NCBI GenBank assembly: GCA_941918925.1
Contig: OW799237.1
Coordinates: forward strand, 52,440,997-52,504,996
Direction: 5' to 3'
Origin: Phyto melanocephala
Taxonomy: Eukaryota > Arthropoda > Insecta > Diptera > Rhinophoridae
Length of the DNA: 64,000 bases
Shown: positions 1 through 12,197 of the stretch, piece after piece
Layout of the letters: each line of letters begins with the position of its first letter
Numbering within the stretch: the first letter of the stretch is position 1
The notes under the pieces: generated by a model
Told to the model about the DNA's origin: nothing
What the model saw: only the letters and a program-made list of their open reading frames with translations
Database searches by the model: none
Position numbers and translations under genes: made by a program

Positions 1-1009
1 TCCAAATGTGCTGTTCATAGTTCAAGTTTCTTAATATAGTGGCCATAGTTTCAAATGTTTCTTTTAAATTAACAGCATGTGCAATAGGTATAGATGTCTT
101 CTCGTTGCCTATATGTAATAAAACAGCCTTAAGGCTTTCTTTGCTACTATCAATAAATAGCCGCCACTCGCTTGGAACATATTTTTGGCCGAGCTTCTCA
201 AAAAGTCCATTTATATCATAACAAAAGCACACATTATCTTTTGTTGTATAAAAATTGGCATATGACTTATGTTGGTTCCGGTATACCGTTGAATTGACGT
301 CGTTCTCTAAGAAATCTCGCTCTCTTAAGCGAGATGCTACATACATACACATGTAGGGGGAATATCGAAGCAGACCACTACTATCACGGGTCCCTTTTCG
401 ACCCCCTTCGCTCCTCAGTGATTTCGTGTCTACCGATCAGTATACCTTCAATCACTGAGTCCCGCGCCACAACCGGCGTTTGCTCTGGACTAGGAAAACG
501 ATTTCACACTGCCGACTGGTGATTGTCGACAATCCTCATCGCACAGTCCTTTGTAATCGCCAGCATCTCACTCAGACTAAGGTCCCCCATCGCACTCACA
601 CTTAAAGTGTGCTTGCCTGTGATCCTTAATCTTCCGCTCGCCAAAAGCGAGATGCTAAAAGCTCCGATTTCTCTTTTGTTAGCTCGAGGTCTCTTATGAG
701 ATCATTTAGATCAAGTTGATTGTAAAACTTTGGTCTTAGATCTTCTGATATACTACACATGCTCGAAGACGACGGTTGGGCTGATGATAAAACGTTACTA
801 TGTGTAATATCACACGGACTTTCAAGGAGGGACTTTGTATCTTGATTTAAAACCTGAAGTTCAAATCCACCGGCTGATATGGTGGGTTTTCCAAAAACAT
901 TTTTGGTACTTAAACAAAAATAGCAATTAGAATCATGGCTCGATATTTCTCTCCAGAGCATAGGTTGTACAGTTTTCTTGTGTGTTCTATAAGTAGAAAA
1001 AGGTTGCAT
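1..1009 (-). pseudogene. Widespread uncharacterised arthropod mobile-element protein (3' part outside window), interrupted by a LINE
   Basis: Read on the minus strand, 1009 to 658 and 326 to 1 form one open frame once the insert and one copy of the 13-bp repeat at 327-657 are removed. Visible motifs in order: CYFC near the start, a D-L-N-D-L-I-R-D-L segment, ELLASR at the insert edge, then CFCYDINGL and SEWRLFIDSSKESLKAV. The WRLFIDSSK block is one I recall from a large family of uncharacterised transposon-like proteins in arthropods and cnidarians; I cannot name the superfamily. The frame stays open to base 1, so the C-terminus lies outside. The start is uncertain: the first methionine at 1009 leaves a shorter N-terminus than I expect. 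Apart from the LINE I see no stop or frameshift, so it was probably disabled by that insertion. Confidence 0.6.
327..657 (-). mobile_element. 5'-truncated LINE 3' end with 13-bp target-site duplication
   Basis: The 13-mer AAGCGAGATGCTA occurs at 327-339 and 645-657 and brackets about 305 bp of sequence that is GC-richer than its surroundings. On the minus strand the insert begins TTGGCGAGCGGAAGATTAAG, which matches the end of the RNase H-type LINE reading frame at 7341-7375 of this window. The match identifies it as the extreme 3' end of the same LINE family. The frame reads on for some 35 codons (ASGRLRITG and following) before a stop. Its 3' tail is TATG-rich rather than poly(A). 5' truncation plus a long target duplication is typical of target-primed reverse transcription. 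Confidence 0.8.
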
Positions 1010-1739
1010 TCAGAAAAAGGATACATATATTTTAAACTTTATTTAAAAGTACTTACTGAGAGTTGGATGAAGATAGATTTCTTTAAACTCGGCAATTATC
1101 GCATATTGAACTGGGAGTCCAGTATTGGTCAATATTGTCTTCTTTTATTTTAAAATAATCTTCGTATTTCATTTGGTAAGAAATCAAGAAATGGCGCCGT
1201 TTTCTTTTGTCATAACTTTGCTGCACACGTAGAATATAACCGGGTAATTTTTATACGACATTTTTCTAATTTTCTTTCTCATTTGTTTTTTATATTTTAA
1301 ATAAACACTTGTCTTGTCCACTTGTTGAGTAATACTAATTGTACAAAGTGGTGCCTTTATATGACTTTCTAAAATCACAACATTTTTATACTTGCCACCA
1401 AAAAAAAATGGTGGGGGTATATTCATTTTGTCATTTCGTTTGTAACACATTAAAAAATCCATTTTAGACACCAGATAGTATATATATTCTGAATCGGGGT
1501 TTAATTTTATGACGATCTAGCTATGTCCGTCCGTCTGTTGAAAGCATGATAGAAGCCGGACCAAAAAAGCTAGGGGGCTTAAGTTTTACCAGAATATTTC
1601 ACATCAGAGATCTGCAACGAATACTAATGAAGTAAGTCTACTTGAATCATTATTTATTATTTCGTTGATTTATACGCATTCAAACTTATTGAAAAGTCTT
1701 CACTATTTATACGCACTTTTAAATTAACTCAGTCGTTCA
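1010..1739. other. A+T-rich spacer with a DINE-1-like 5' fragment
   Basis: No gene is seen. At about 1485-1610 the text TATATATTCTGAATCGGGG and the following CTATGTCCGTCCGTCTG match the start of the repeat at 41474, so a 5' fragment of that DINE-1-like family lies here. The short frames in both directions have no recognisable domain. Confidence 0.5.
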
Positions 1740-1759
1740 TCTATATATATAAAAGTGAA

Positions 1760-1794
<35 letters not shown>

Positions 1795-2866
1795 GCTATA
1801 GACTCTGAAACTGTAAAACCGATCGGGCTCAAACTTTGGTAAGTTGTTGTACACATACCGGGGAGTGTTTATGGATGAAAAAAAGTGGGCGGGGCCACGC
1901 CCATAAAAAATTACTTATCAGTTTTAGCTACTTGCACTTGACCGATTTTTCTGAAACTTTGCACACATATCGAGCTCTGATGACTTAATAATTTCGTGAT
2001 AAAAAAAGTGGGCGGGGCCACGCCCATAAAAATTTTTTAATTTTGAGGTACTTGCAATGGACGGATTTTACTGAAACTTTGCACACATATTGGGCTGTCA
2101 TGACTTTATAATTTCGTGATTAGAAAAGTGGGCAGGGCCACGCCCATAAAAAAAAGTTAAAAGTTTGAGGTACTTGCACTGGACCGATTTTTCTAAAACT
2201 TTGCACACACACTAAGCTGTCATGACTTTATAATTTCGTGATTAGAAAAGTGGGCAGTGCCACGCCCATAAAAAAAAGTTATCATTTTGAGGTATTTGCA
2301 CTCGACCGATTTTTCTGAAACTTTGCACACATATTGAGCTGTCATGACTTTATAATTTAGTGATTGAAAAAGTGGGCGGGGCCACGCCCATAAAAAATTA
2401 GTTATCAGATTTAGCTACTTGCACTGGACCGAATTTTCTGAAACTTTGCAAACATACTGAGCTGTCATGACTTTACACTTTCGTCATTGAAAAAGTGGGC
2501 AGTGTCACGCCCATTAAAAAACAGGTATCATTTTGAGGTACTTTCACTGGACCGATTTTTTTGAAACTTTGCACACATATTGAGTTGTCATGACTATACA
2601 GTTTCGTATTTAGAAAAGTGGGCAGTGCCACGCCCATTTAAAAAAAGGTATCATTTTGAGGTACTTACACTGGACCGATTTTTCTGAAACTTTGCACACT
2701 TATTGAGCTGTCATGACTATACAGTTTCTTAATTAGAAAAGTGGGCAGTGCCACCCTCATAAAGAAAAAGTTATAGTTTTTAGCCTTGCACTTGATATTC
2801 GATTAAAATTTAGAATGCGATTAAAATTCATGAAGGGGCGTAGCAACGCGCGCCGGGATTGGCTAG
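1740..2866 (+). mobile_element. Non-autonomous Helitron with eight approx. 122-bp internal repeats
   Basis: The element begins TCTATATATATAAAAGTG after an A and ends GGCTAG before a T, the A|T insertion rule of Helitrons. Just before the 3' end, GCGT-agca-ACGC can form the expected short hairpin. A (GT)n tract sits near the 5' end. The interior is a tandem array of about 122-bp units, each starting near GTGGGCGGGGCCACGCCC; I count eight (near 1886, 2008, 2127, 2250, 2371, 2495, 2617, 2741). There is no Rep/helicase coding sequence, so it must depend on an autonomous relative. Related copies lie at 16984, 26409 and 45791. Confidence 0.85.
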
Positions 2867-3149
2867 TGCAAGATAAAAAGACGACCAAAAGCACGTGTGA
2901 CTCGCGTAGTCATTATGAAGTTGTGTGTTTTAACTAGGCTTGCCAGATAACAATTTGGCATTCACCATAATAATTGTGGATTGTTAAAAAATAGACAATT
3001 TAAATTTAACAAAATAATACAAAAACAACAAGCAAAAATAAAGTGCTTGCTTTGATTTTTGTTTAAGAGATTTTGTTTTTGCGTAGTATCTTTAAAATTT
3101 CAGTAAGCACCATAAAACGCAGTTTTTTAATTTGATGCAAAAAATTGAA

Positions 3150-3750
3150 ACATGGAAATAAAAAACACAAAATAACTCTTATTGTTTACCTCTTATTAGG
3201 GCATAAGCCCAAGGATGACACATTGGAGTGTACTGCGGCCTACAATTACGTATGCTTCGTTAGTGTGGTGGACATCCTTAAAAAAGAAGCTGAATATAAA
3301 TCCTCTTCAAAAGATTCAGAGACAGTGCTGCATTAGTATTTGCGGCGCCATGAGGACCACATCGACAATGGCCATTGAGAATATATTATCCATTTGGCCA
3401 ATAGAGATACAGGTAAAATATGAAGCGGCCTTAGCTGCCACAAGATTAATGGCAATAGATGAATGGCGTATAAGAGAACATAAGATCAGATACCAAAGAA
3501 TAACGGATATCTAACCGATGGGAAATATTACGGAATTAACATGTGATAAGATCCCGATGAGATATGAGAATACTAACTGCATCACCATAACACCGGAAGA
3601 GGGAGAATGGAATGAGATAATCAGGATGGGAAAGACCCATGGAATCGATCTTTATACAGACGCACAGTGGCGCCTTTTCCTAAAACCCGTGGCAAAAATA
3701 CAAAATTTCATGACAAAATTTTGTGAAATTAATGAAAACATCTTATAAGG
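3150..3750 (+). pseudogene. LINE ORF2 fragment: post-RT region and start of RNase H
   Basis: The frame 3215-3514 contains RPTITYASLVWW, then KIQRQCCISICGAMRTTST, the segment after the reverse transcriptase in I/LOA/R1-type LINEs (usually RP-x-ITYG-x-x-VWW ... GA-RTTPT). After a stop at 3512-3514 the sequence resumes in another frame at 3518 and reaches GIDLYTDA, which resembles the first strand of a LINE RNase H domain. No RT catalytic part is present upstream. It probably belongs to the same broad LINE type as 6788-7378. It is broken by at least one stop and frameshift. Confidence 0.6.
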
Positions 3751-4288
3751 AACTATTTACTGATCACAACTCAAAAACGTTTTCCTTAATTGCATAAAAA
3801 TTATAGTTTGTGGAGCTGTTCAAAGTCGACAATTTTTTAAAAAGCAAAAAAAAGGGTGATCTTGAAAAAATAAATGCAATTTAGAATTAAAGTGTCAGAA
3901 ACATTGCCGTTTGATTACCACTTTTTTGGTATTTTTTTTAAGGTATGTTTGTTTTTTATTAAAATAAGTAGTAAAATGTTCAGCAGATGCCCTACTTTTT
4001 CGGCATTCATGTTCTTTGATATGGAGAGAACGTACAACATGTATTTTGTTGCTATTTTTATGTCTCGTCCCTTTCTTTTATATTCAAAATGCATTTTAAT
4101 ATTAGACATCGTTGTTCGAACAAATGTTTCGACAACGCTGTTTGAACAAGAACAAAACATCGACAACAGCGGTCCACACCAGTCAAATTCATGTGCGCAC
4201 AAATAATTGTTCGTTGTTCGATCAAATCGATGGCTGTAGGTAACAAATACAAAAAAAGGCTTGTGTCACACCGTACAAAAAAGCATTT

Positions 4289-4819
4289 ATGAAAAACAAC
4301 CCAGACTGGCTAAATGGAGTTACAACTTTTGAAAACATCGAAGAACCACATACATCCTCTGACAGCAAAAGAGGAAGACCAGCAAAAACTATAAACGAGT
4401 GTTCTGAGTGCACAAGAAAACGTAAACTTGAAAATGCCACAGAAGATATAACGAAATCGCATCTTTCAGAAGCATTATGTCTTAAGTTTGTAAAAGATAA
4501 ATCAAGGTCCGACATTACAAAAGCTGTGGTACTTGCAAGCCCAGATCTACTGCAGAGAATTAAAGTGAGTATTCTTCCTGGATACAAAAAGATTACATCT
4601 GCCAAAAAAGAAGCAGTGCCACCTAATGTAAAGGTTACTGAAGTATCGGTAGAGGTAAAACTGCAAGACTTAATGGATCATACAGCTAAACGCCTTATTC
4701 AAAGTTTGACTGAAGAGGAAGCAATATCACTTCCAGATAAGCTTACATTGATAAATAAGTGGGGATGTTATGGATCATCCGGTCCGCGTAACAGCCCGAA
4801 TTACTGGGGTCGACAATAA
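4289..4819 (+). pseudogene. DNA transposase N-terminal fragment, possibly Transib/RAG1-like
   Basis: A 176-codon open frame carries KRGRPAKT followed by NECSECTRKRK, a long polar helical stretch, then ASPDLLQRIKVSILPGYKK, LQDLMDHTAKRLI and NKWGCYGSSG. I recall similar KRGRP/KRRK starts and a WGC-D-G-S-S-G motif from uncharacterised arthropod proteins related to Transib/RAG1-type transposases. That is memory, not a search. If the alignment is right, the residue expected to be Asp in that motif is Tyr here, and everything after it is lost at 4819. Nothing from 4830 to 5264 continues it. Confidence 0.35.
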
Positions 4820-5264
4820 TATTGTAAAAAGGTTAGCAGTTATCCTAAATGTTATAAACTCTAGAGAAATGGTAAATGGCCCAAAGTTTGATGAACATTG
4901 AGGGGACTGGGTTTTTGGACAAGTCCGTTATTTATGGGAAATTATGTTTATGGTTTTTGTTTGGGAATTCCGTTTTCCACATGGAGCGCACAACATGCCA
5001 ACTGGGCATAAGTGCATACGTGTCGTGGGTTTGGGCTTTTAATACCCCTCCTTTTCAACCTAACCTAACCTACCTCTTATTATAGAAGCCAACCAAAACT
5101 TAGCCTAAAGGTCATAATCAGTACTTATAAATCAACGTTGTTTTGGGTATGCGTACGTCAGCTCAGTTACATTTCAATGATTTATACGCACTTATACTCA
5201 AGTTTTATGACTCACTATGAATGTCGAAAAAACCACTCAAAGCCTATCACTGTTTCACATACAC

Positions 5265-6220
5265 AAGGTTTGTTTGGTATTGAAAATGGGCTAAATTCGA
5301 ATATTAGGAAGAGAGTTATAGCTCTTAATGCAAGAGTATGTCAAAAAAACCATGTCCTTCCAACATCGAAAAAAATGCAATTGTGTCCAAACGCGTTAAC
5401 GCAAAGCCATAAACATTTAAAACTAGATTTCCTGAATAAAAAAAATATTTTTCTCTAAAAATTGCCAAAATCTATGAATTAGGAAAGGAGTTATAGAACA
5501 AAATGTACGAAAATTTATGTATATCGCACTGTGTATTTTTCGCTTTTTTGCTTTTTGGTCAAAAGCTTTATTCTAACGGAAAATAAATGTGACACGCACA
5601 CTTTTACGCCAACCTCCCATATGATGTTTTATCTCAAATTTATATAATTTCTCTATGAATAAAGATTTTGGGATAATAATGGACTATATTGAAATATCTA
5701 AGTTGACTTTAATAACAGAAACTAATTTGACACGCCTACTATAACGCCCACTTTCACGTTATCTACTGTTAATAAAATTTAAAAGCTCATAAAGCCTACA
5801 AACTTAGAGGTATGATTTCCTTCCAGTCATTGTCATTGTTATGCCAGAAAATAAATGTAAGACGCCCACTTTAACGCCTACCTCCCATTTGACGCTTTAC
5901 CTAAAGTTCATATAATTTCTTTATGGACAAAATTGTGGAAGAATAAATAACTATATTGAAATATCTCAGTTTTATTTTTTAGCAGAAACTATATTGACAC
6001 GCCTACTTTAACCCACTTTCATTGAAAGAAAAGTTTACGAAAACATTTTACTGGCATATCGAAGTTATACAAGGAAAGTGATACATATTTTAGTATAAAG
6101 ATATAATTCCATAGCGATTACTCTTAATAACAAAATAATAAATTTTGTGCTATAAAAGTACATCAAATTGGTGATGGATATAAAAGATTCGGCACAGCCA
6201 AATATAGTGCTCTTACTTGT
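5265..6220 (+). mobile_element. DINE-1-like (Helentron-derived) repeat, variant B
   Basis: This interval matches 41599-42440 over most of its length, sharing for example AGGAAAGGAGTTATAGA and several TTAACGCC(T/C)AC motifs. Its 3' end, GATTCGGCACAGCC followed by CTCTTACTTGT, is the terminal module of the family at 30728 and 55557. The GTCCGTCTG and CACGCCCAC themes are those of Drosophila DINE-1/INE-1, which are non-autonomous Helentron derivatives. There is no coding capacity. The 5' start is not fixed: the copy lacks the GAATCGGGG start seen at 41474. Confidence 0.65.
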
Positions 6221-6787
6221 TGGTATTACACCAGCGTTTGCGGTTTATACGCCCGCGGTAAAAGCATAAGTGTTAGTGACTTATGGATGTAAGCCGAAAA
6301 TAGATTTCACAATGAACGTGTGAAGGTCATTGCCGAAGAACTTTAAAGCGAAAAAGTATTTAAAAAATAATTCTTGAAATTCGCTGGAAAAAAAATCCGA
6401 ATATTATTTTGGGCAGCAAGAGAAAACGTAAATACCCAGGCAATACTGAAGTGTAATAACGGAAAATTCAAAAAGCGATAAGGCTGAAGTCTCTGGAATC
6501 TGCTTGTGCAGTAATTAGAGCTGAAAATATATTACTTGAGATTGCAGAACACTGAATTCACGTTTAATAAGTTCTGTGATTGGTCGCACAAATTGAACTA
6601 TATTTTGAAGTATATTACCATCTGATAAATGTTAGATGGAAGTATAATGGAAGACGAGAATCTTAACCCAAATAAGAAACGACCGAGAACGGAAGCCATC
6701 AAGACAATGTTGGTGTATTTTATTTTTTTTTCAATTGAACTGAATTGTTTTCAATTAAATATTATACAAAAGGCTGAAATAAAGTAA
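6221..6787. other. Unassigned A+T-rich sequence
   Basis: I see no long reading frame and no similarity to other parts of the window. Short stretches might be eroded transposase, but no motif supports a call. Confidence 0.4.
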
Positions 6788-7378
6788 GCGAACAGGTATG
6801 TATGTATGGGAAGAGAATTCTTGTTGCACTTGACAACCAGTCGGTTATAAAACGAATGCAGCGGATAGATGTGAACTCCTCTTTGGTGCTTGAGTCTGTT
6901 CTAAAGCTTAATAGGTGTGCCTCTACAAATGAGGTAACGCTGATGTAGGTTAAGGGACACGTGGGCATAGCTGGGAATGAGGCTGCTGACCAACTTGCGA
7001 AGAAGGGGTCTGAGGCTGTATTCTGCGGACCGGAACCCAGAACTGCTCTGGGCAATGGGTTAGTGCGGGCGAAGATCTTTCAATGGGTGAACTCTATGAA
7101 CTTGCAAAGGTGGATGGAGGGAACTACGTGTAGACAGGCTCGTATGGTGCTCAGGGAGCCACTTGACAGGCGTGCAGTGAAGATACTCGGTTTTAATTGG
7201 AGTATGATGAGCTGGATCACTGCGTTGATTACAGGACGTGGGAACTTCAAATATCATCTGAAGAGGATGCAGATCGTGGATGATGATATTTATAGAATAT
7301 GCCTGGAGGATCCCGAGATGGCAGCGCATGTAGCATGCGAGTGTCCGGCGTTGGCGAGCGGAAGATTAAGGATCATAG
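6788..7378 (+). pseudogene. RNase H-type LINE ORF2, C-terminal part
   Basis: The frame from 6797 reads VALDNQSVIKRM, then V-K-G-H-V-G-I-A-G-N-E-A-A-D-QLAKKG, the signature of the RNase H domain of I/LOA-type LINEs (Asp in ALDNQ, His in GH, Asp in the last helix). A TAG at 6946-6948 stands where such proteins have Trp before the GHVGI motif, so a single nonsense change splits the frame. Downstream, D-D-x-Y-R-I-C ... H-V-A-C-E-C-PALASGRLRI looks like the terminal Cys/His region. LINE similarity stops at about 7378, where a different sequence begins GGTTTTATCCACACAC. Confidence 0.75.
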
Positions 7379-7631
7379 GGTTTTATCCACACACAAATTA
7401 CCCTTTGAATAGAACTGTACCAAAAAAACTTATATTCTAAGCGAATAATTTATCAGTACGCACTGCACCGAAATGGTCAATTCGACACGCGTAATAACAA
7501 TACTCTTTTTATCACTTTTTGGAAATGTATTTATAACACATTTCAGGTACTCATAAAAGTACCAAATTGAATTCATGTAAATTAATTAAGCCTCTCGCTT
7601 TAGACCTTTTAAAGTTAAGCACAATAAAAAC

Positions 7632-7649
7632 TGGCGCAGTCGATAGGAT
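7632..7649 (+). other. Primer-binding site (tRNA-Ser type) of the errantivirus
   Basis: TGGCGCAGTCGATAGGAT matches the primer-binding site of 17.6/297-type Drosophila errantiviruses, which is complementary to the 3' end of tRNA-Ser. It sits about 340 bp before the gag remnant. The 5' LTR should end just before it, but I could not find a matching 3' LTR, so the LTR limits are open. Confidence 0.7.
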
Positions 7650-7974
7650 AGCTATTAAATTAGTTATCCCTGCAAATAAGGATCTACCGAGATTCAATTT
7701 AAGGATTCTATAAAAAAGAGAGAATACCAAACAATAAGGTAAAAAGTAAAAGTGATCAACAAGATAAAAGGTTCTACTAGTGTTTCTCGAATTAAAATCA
7801 AAATTGATAAAAACTTCACTTACATTCACTGATCGAACATCAGTAACCAGTTGAACAAATATCAACACAACAATAGAAGATCAATATAACATCCTGGATT
7901 TAAAAAACTATTTAGGACGTAAAACGTTAAAAAGAAATTCATTAAATGATCAGAGAAGACAATTAGAAAACAAC

Positions 7975-8819
7975 ATGACTACTGAAACAAATTTAAGAGT
8001 TTTGGATATAATTCCATTAAACTACTTAGAAAAACTAGAATCTTTCGATGGCAAAAAAGAATACTAACACACATCTGCACAGACGTGGATAATATATTAC
8101 CTACATTATTACAGTATAATGAACAGGCACAAAATATGTGTATTAACATAGTAAAAAGAACACTAGTTGTAAATGCAAGAAGAGCTATGGAAATTCATCC
8201 ACACCTAAGCAGTTGATATGACAAAAAAGCCATGTTACAATGAACTTTTGGAGGATTCGCAACGGTAGAGGTAACGCTGTAGACTTCTATAATTTCATCC
8301 AAAATCAATTAGCAATTATAATCAAAAAAGTGCTCAATAAGGAAGATCAGAAGACGTAATAAGAAAAACGCAAAGAGCATTAAAAATATTGACAACTAGA
8401 CTACCACAAAATATGAGAACTATATTATGTGCACTAAAAGTTGTAACTGTGGAAGAAGCTATCCACGAACTATCATCAAAAGGTTTCCTAAACGATGAAA
8501 GAAGACAACCATCAACAAACAAGTATAATGAAAAACCAAATTACAACAAGTTCCAAAATTAAGGAAGACAACAAAAAACACAGACGACAATATAATAATA
8601 ACCAACAGAGGAATTGGCAACCAAAACAATACTTCCCAAATCCAAATCAACGGAGGAATCAACAACAACATCCAAAACAGAATTATCAACCGAATTACAA
8701 CAGTCAACAAAATTATCCACAACCCGTAGAAAGGACACTTATCAGTCAGGAAGACAAAACAGAAGAATTATCAACAAGGAGAAAATATTGCTAATATTAA
8801 TAATTATAATAATAGTTTA
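7975..8819 (+). pseudogene. gag: Errantivirus gag remnant
   Basis: The leader after the primer-binding site runs to an ATG at 7975 whose frame ends after about 30 codons. Several further frames cover the rest. The last part (8495-8794) is extremely rich in Gln, Asn, Arg and Lys, as in the nucleic-acid-binding C-terminus of 17.6/297-type Gag, and has no CCHC knuckle. At least three frame breaks are evident. It would have formed the virus-like particle. The call rests on position between PBS and protease and on composition. Confidence 0.6.
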
Positions 8820-8832
8820 GAAATAAGAAATA

Positions 8833-11800
8833 ATGAACATACAAGCCAATATCGGACAGAAAATACAAATTATAGACTCGAAAACCTTCACAGGATTACC
8901 CTATATTCTCTTAAAAGGAAAAACTAGAAATTCGAGAATATCAATTGACACCGGTTTGACAGAAAATTTTATTAGACACGAAGACGTACCACCGGAATAT
9001 ATTAGGGAAATTAGAAACCCACAAGCTATGAAATCAGTATCAGGTTATTTTAATGTAACACATAACTGCATTATGCAGTTGGATCTGGATCTGGACAACT
9101 CAGACTAGAACATTTAAATCAAGAAGAACAAGTTTAAATAAGACATTTAATAAAAAAAGTAAATAAGGACGTATTTTACAGAAAAGACGACGATTTAACG
9201 TTTACAAACGAGGTAAAACATAGAATAGAAACGAAAAATGATAACCCAGTATATACGAGAAAATATAGATAAGTTTACGAAAGGGAAATTAGCGACCAAA
9301 TGAAGGAACTACTAGAACAAGGTATAATACAACACTCAAGTTCACCATATAACGCACCTATTTAGCCAGTACCGAAAAAGGCAATAAGGAAGGTTATATT
9401 TCACTTAGAATAGTTATTGATTATAGTCAACTTAACGAACAAACTCGCGAAGACAAATACCCAATACCACAAATAAGTGACATACTAGATAAATTAGGAA
9501 GGGTAAATTATTTTTCAGCACTTGATTTAACTAAAGGATTTTACCAAATCGAAGTAGACCAAAAAGACAGAGAGAAAACAGCATTTACAACGAACGAAGG
9601 ACATTTTGAATTTGTAAGAATGCCATTCGGTTTAAAGAATGCACCAGCAACATTTCAGAGAGTGATGAATAAAGTACTCAGAGACTTAATATATAAAATA
9701 TGTGTAGCTTACATGGACAATATACTAGTATTTTCGACGTCATTACCAGAACACATAGAAAGTTTATATAGGGCATTCAAAGCAATTTAAAAAGCTACTT
9801 TGAACAAAAGCAATTTTTTGAAAAAAAAACAGATTTTTTAGATCACGTTCTTATAAAAGACGGTATTAGACCAAATCCAAATACGATACAAGGACTAGAA
9901 TAATTTACCTTACCGAAAGCAGTGACGGAAATGTAAGCATTTTTAGGATTATCAGGCTATTACAGGAAGTTCATCAATGACTACGCAAAAATGGCAAAAC
10001 CAATGACTTATTACCTTAAAAAGGCTATGAAAATCGATTTAACTTATAAACAGTTTTAACAATTTAAAGACAATTCTAAAATCAGACTCAGTACTAAAAT
10101 ACCATAATTTTGAAGAACAATTTACATGAACTACTGATGTAAGTAATCATGCATTGGGAGCAGTTTTATCGCAGAGTAGAGGACCGATAGCATTTGCCTC
10201 TAAAACATTAAAGAAACACGAATTGAACTTCTCTACTTTAAAAAAGGAATTGTTAGCAATAGTATGGGCAGTGAGTCAGTTTAGACATTACCTTTATGAA
10301 AGAAAATTCAAACTATTCACAGATCATAAACCACTTATATGGTTATCAAAATTATAAGAGACCAAGTCAAAAACTAATTCGATGGAAAATAAAATTGAAC
10401 GAATACGCATTCGATATAGAACATATTGAAGAAAAAGTAAACAAAATAGCATACGCTTTGTCGAGAATTAAAGAAACAAATGTTTTACATAAGTTAAAAG
10501 CATACGATATATGTAAATTAACATTCTTAAATATAAAAGACTATCAGTTCCATTATAAGGAAAAACATACAAATAAAATTAAGGAAGAATTAAAAAACGA
10601 CAACGCTAGACTTATAGATAACTGCATCAAGAGTTTACCCGTGACCAACGAAAATGGTACAAAAGGTGAAGATACAGAACAACCTGCAACTAGCAAAAGA
10701 GTGTTCAACAAACAAGAAACAATTTAAAACAAACAAACATGTGTCAGGAATAAATGAAGACAAAACAAATACAGAAAATTTTAGAGAAACTGAAAAAACA
10801 ATAATATTGAATAGGAATTACAAATAGAAATCGAAGCCAACTCAAGCACTGAAATAAAACAATTATAAGGAAGAAAGAAATTTTAGAAGATGAGCAAAAT
10901 ATACACTCTGCGGAGGAGGATTATTATAATAGAATACCAATAACAGACAAACCTTTGCAGAATTTTAAAAATCAAATACAAATAATAAAACTAGAAAACA
11001 ATCCGAAAGTAACGGATGAAATAACTATACATGGAAACAACAAAAAGACAATAGAATATATTGAATTAAACGACGATCTAATATCCCAAGTATTAGACCA
11101 TGCATATTCAATAGATTTTATATTCTTAAAATTAGAACACTTAAATGATGTGAAAATGTTCCAACGTAAATGGGAGGAAAGGCAAGATAGTATGAATAAC
11201 ATAACTAAAAACAACAGAATTTGGTTAACTACCAACACGACTAGGGAAGTCACCTATAACGAAATGTTGGACAAAATATCATATCAACACAGACAAAGAA
11301 ATAACCACTCAGGAATAGAAAGAACATATAAAGATTTGAAAACGGAAATATATCTCCCAAAATTAAAAAAAAAATCACGTAACAAAATTCATAAATAACT
11401 TCACAATCTGCAAATATAAGTATGAGAGAAAACCAATTCAATTACCGTATGAAAAAACAGAAGCTATGGCAAAACCACATCAAACATATCACATAGATAA
11501 GTATATGGTTTTAGAATCAATCAACACCTTATGCAACGGCAATTGACAAATTTACAAAATATGCATTCATCGAGGAACTAACAGACAGAAATACACTTTC
11601 GCTAATTAAAGCCTTAACGAAAATATTCATAGTAATGAAAAAACCAAAACACATAGTACTAGACAATGACAGTAGTTTTGAAAATGAAACAGACAAAAAT
11701 GAAATAATTTACCATTTTACAACACCATATAGACACACAGGAAACTCAGACATAGAAATACTCCACAGATCATTAAATGAACATTATAGAATATTAAAAG

Positions 11801-11982
11801 CACGCGAACATTATAAAGACGTATCATACACTATCGATTTAAATTTACAAGCATTATCGGCTTATAACAACTCATTACACGAAACAACGGGAAAGAAACG
11901 AATTGACTTTCATTTTTACAATACAGAAAACCTAGAAAAAAAAACAGAGAATGGAGAAGATAAAAGTTCAGGTACTAAATAG
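8833..11982 (+). pseudogene. pol: Errantivirus pol remnant: protease, RT, RNase H, integrase
   Basis: Domains occur in the usual order on one strand with many stops and shifts. Protease: a D-T-G triad at 8947-8955. Reverse transcriptase (about 9230-10000): a LDLTKGFYQI block near 9520, PFGLKNAPATFQR near 9625, and the catalytic box at 9710-9721, which reads YMDN, so the second Asp codon is AAT. RNase H: a TDVSNHALGAVL block near 10133, continuing to FTDHKPLIWL at 10315-10344. Integrase: His-rich zinc region near 11283, a VLDNDSSF motif near 11658 and an IEILHRSL motif near 11751. This is an old inactive copy. The gypsy/17.6 group assignment rests on the PBS and the env downstream. Confidence 0.85.
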
Positions 11983-12197
11983 AAAAAACAAAAACAGAAA
12001 GGATTAAGAAATTGACGAAAACTTTTTAAAATTAAGTCAGAATAAAAAATGAGACCCAAGAGTGAAACAGGTCAAAGATATAAGAAAATTAGACAAGCTA
12101 AAATATAAGAATAAAAATAGGATTTATCACAAGGATCAATTTATTACAAGGAAAAAATATTTCAGGAATCTAGAGGACAATACTTCTATATCTAGCA

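Noticed and set aside
1886..2760. Evenly spaced repeats that could suggest a CRISPR array
   Set aside because: Units are about 122 bp, with no unique spacers and no cas genes; they are internal Helitron repeats in a eukaryote.
5058..5076. CCTAACCTAACCTACC resembling an insect TTAGG telomere repeat
   Set aside because: Only about three degenerate units, and higher flies lack TTAGG telomeres; most likely a chance simple repeat.
7441..7631. Defined 5' LTR and 3' LTR for the errantivirus
   Set aside because: No direct repeat between 7441-7631 and 13032-13749 could be seen by eye, so no LTR coordinates are given.
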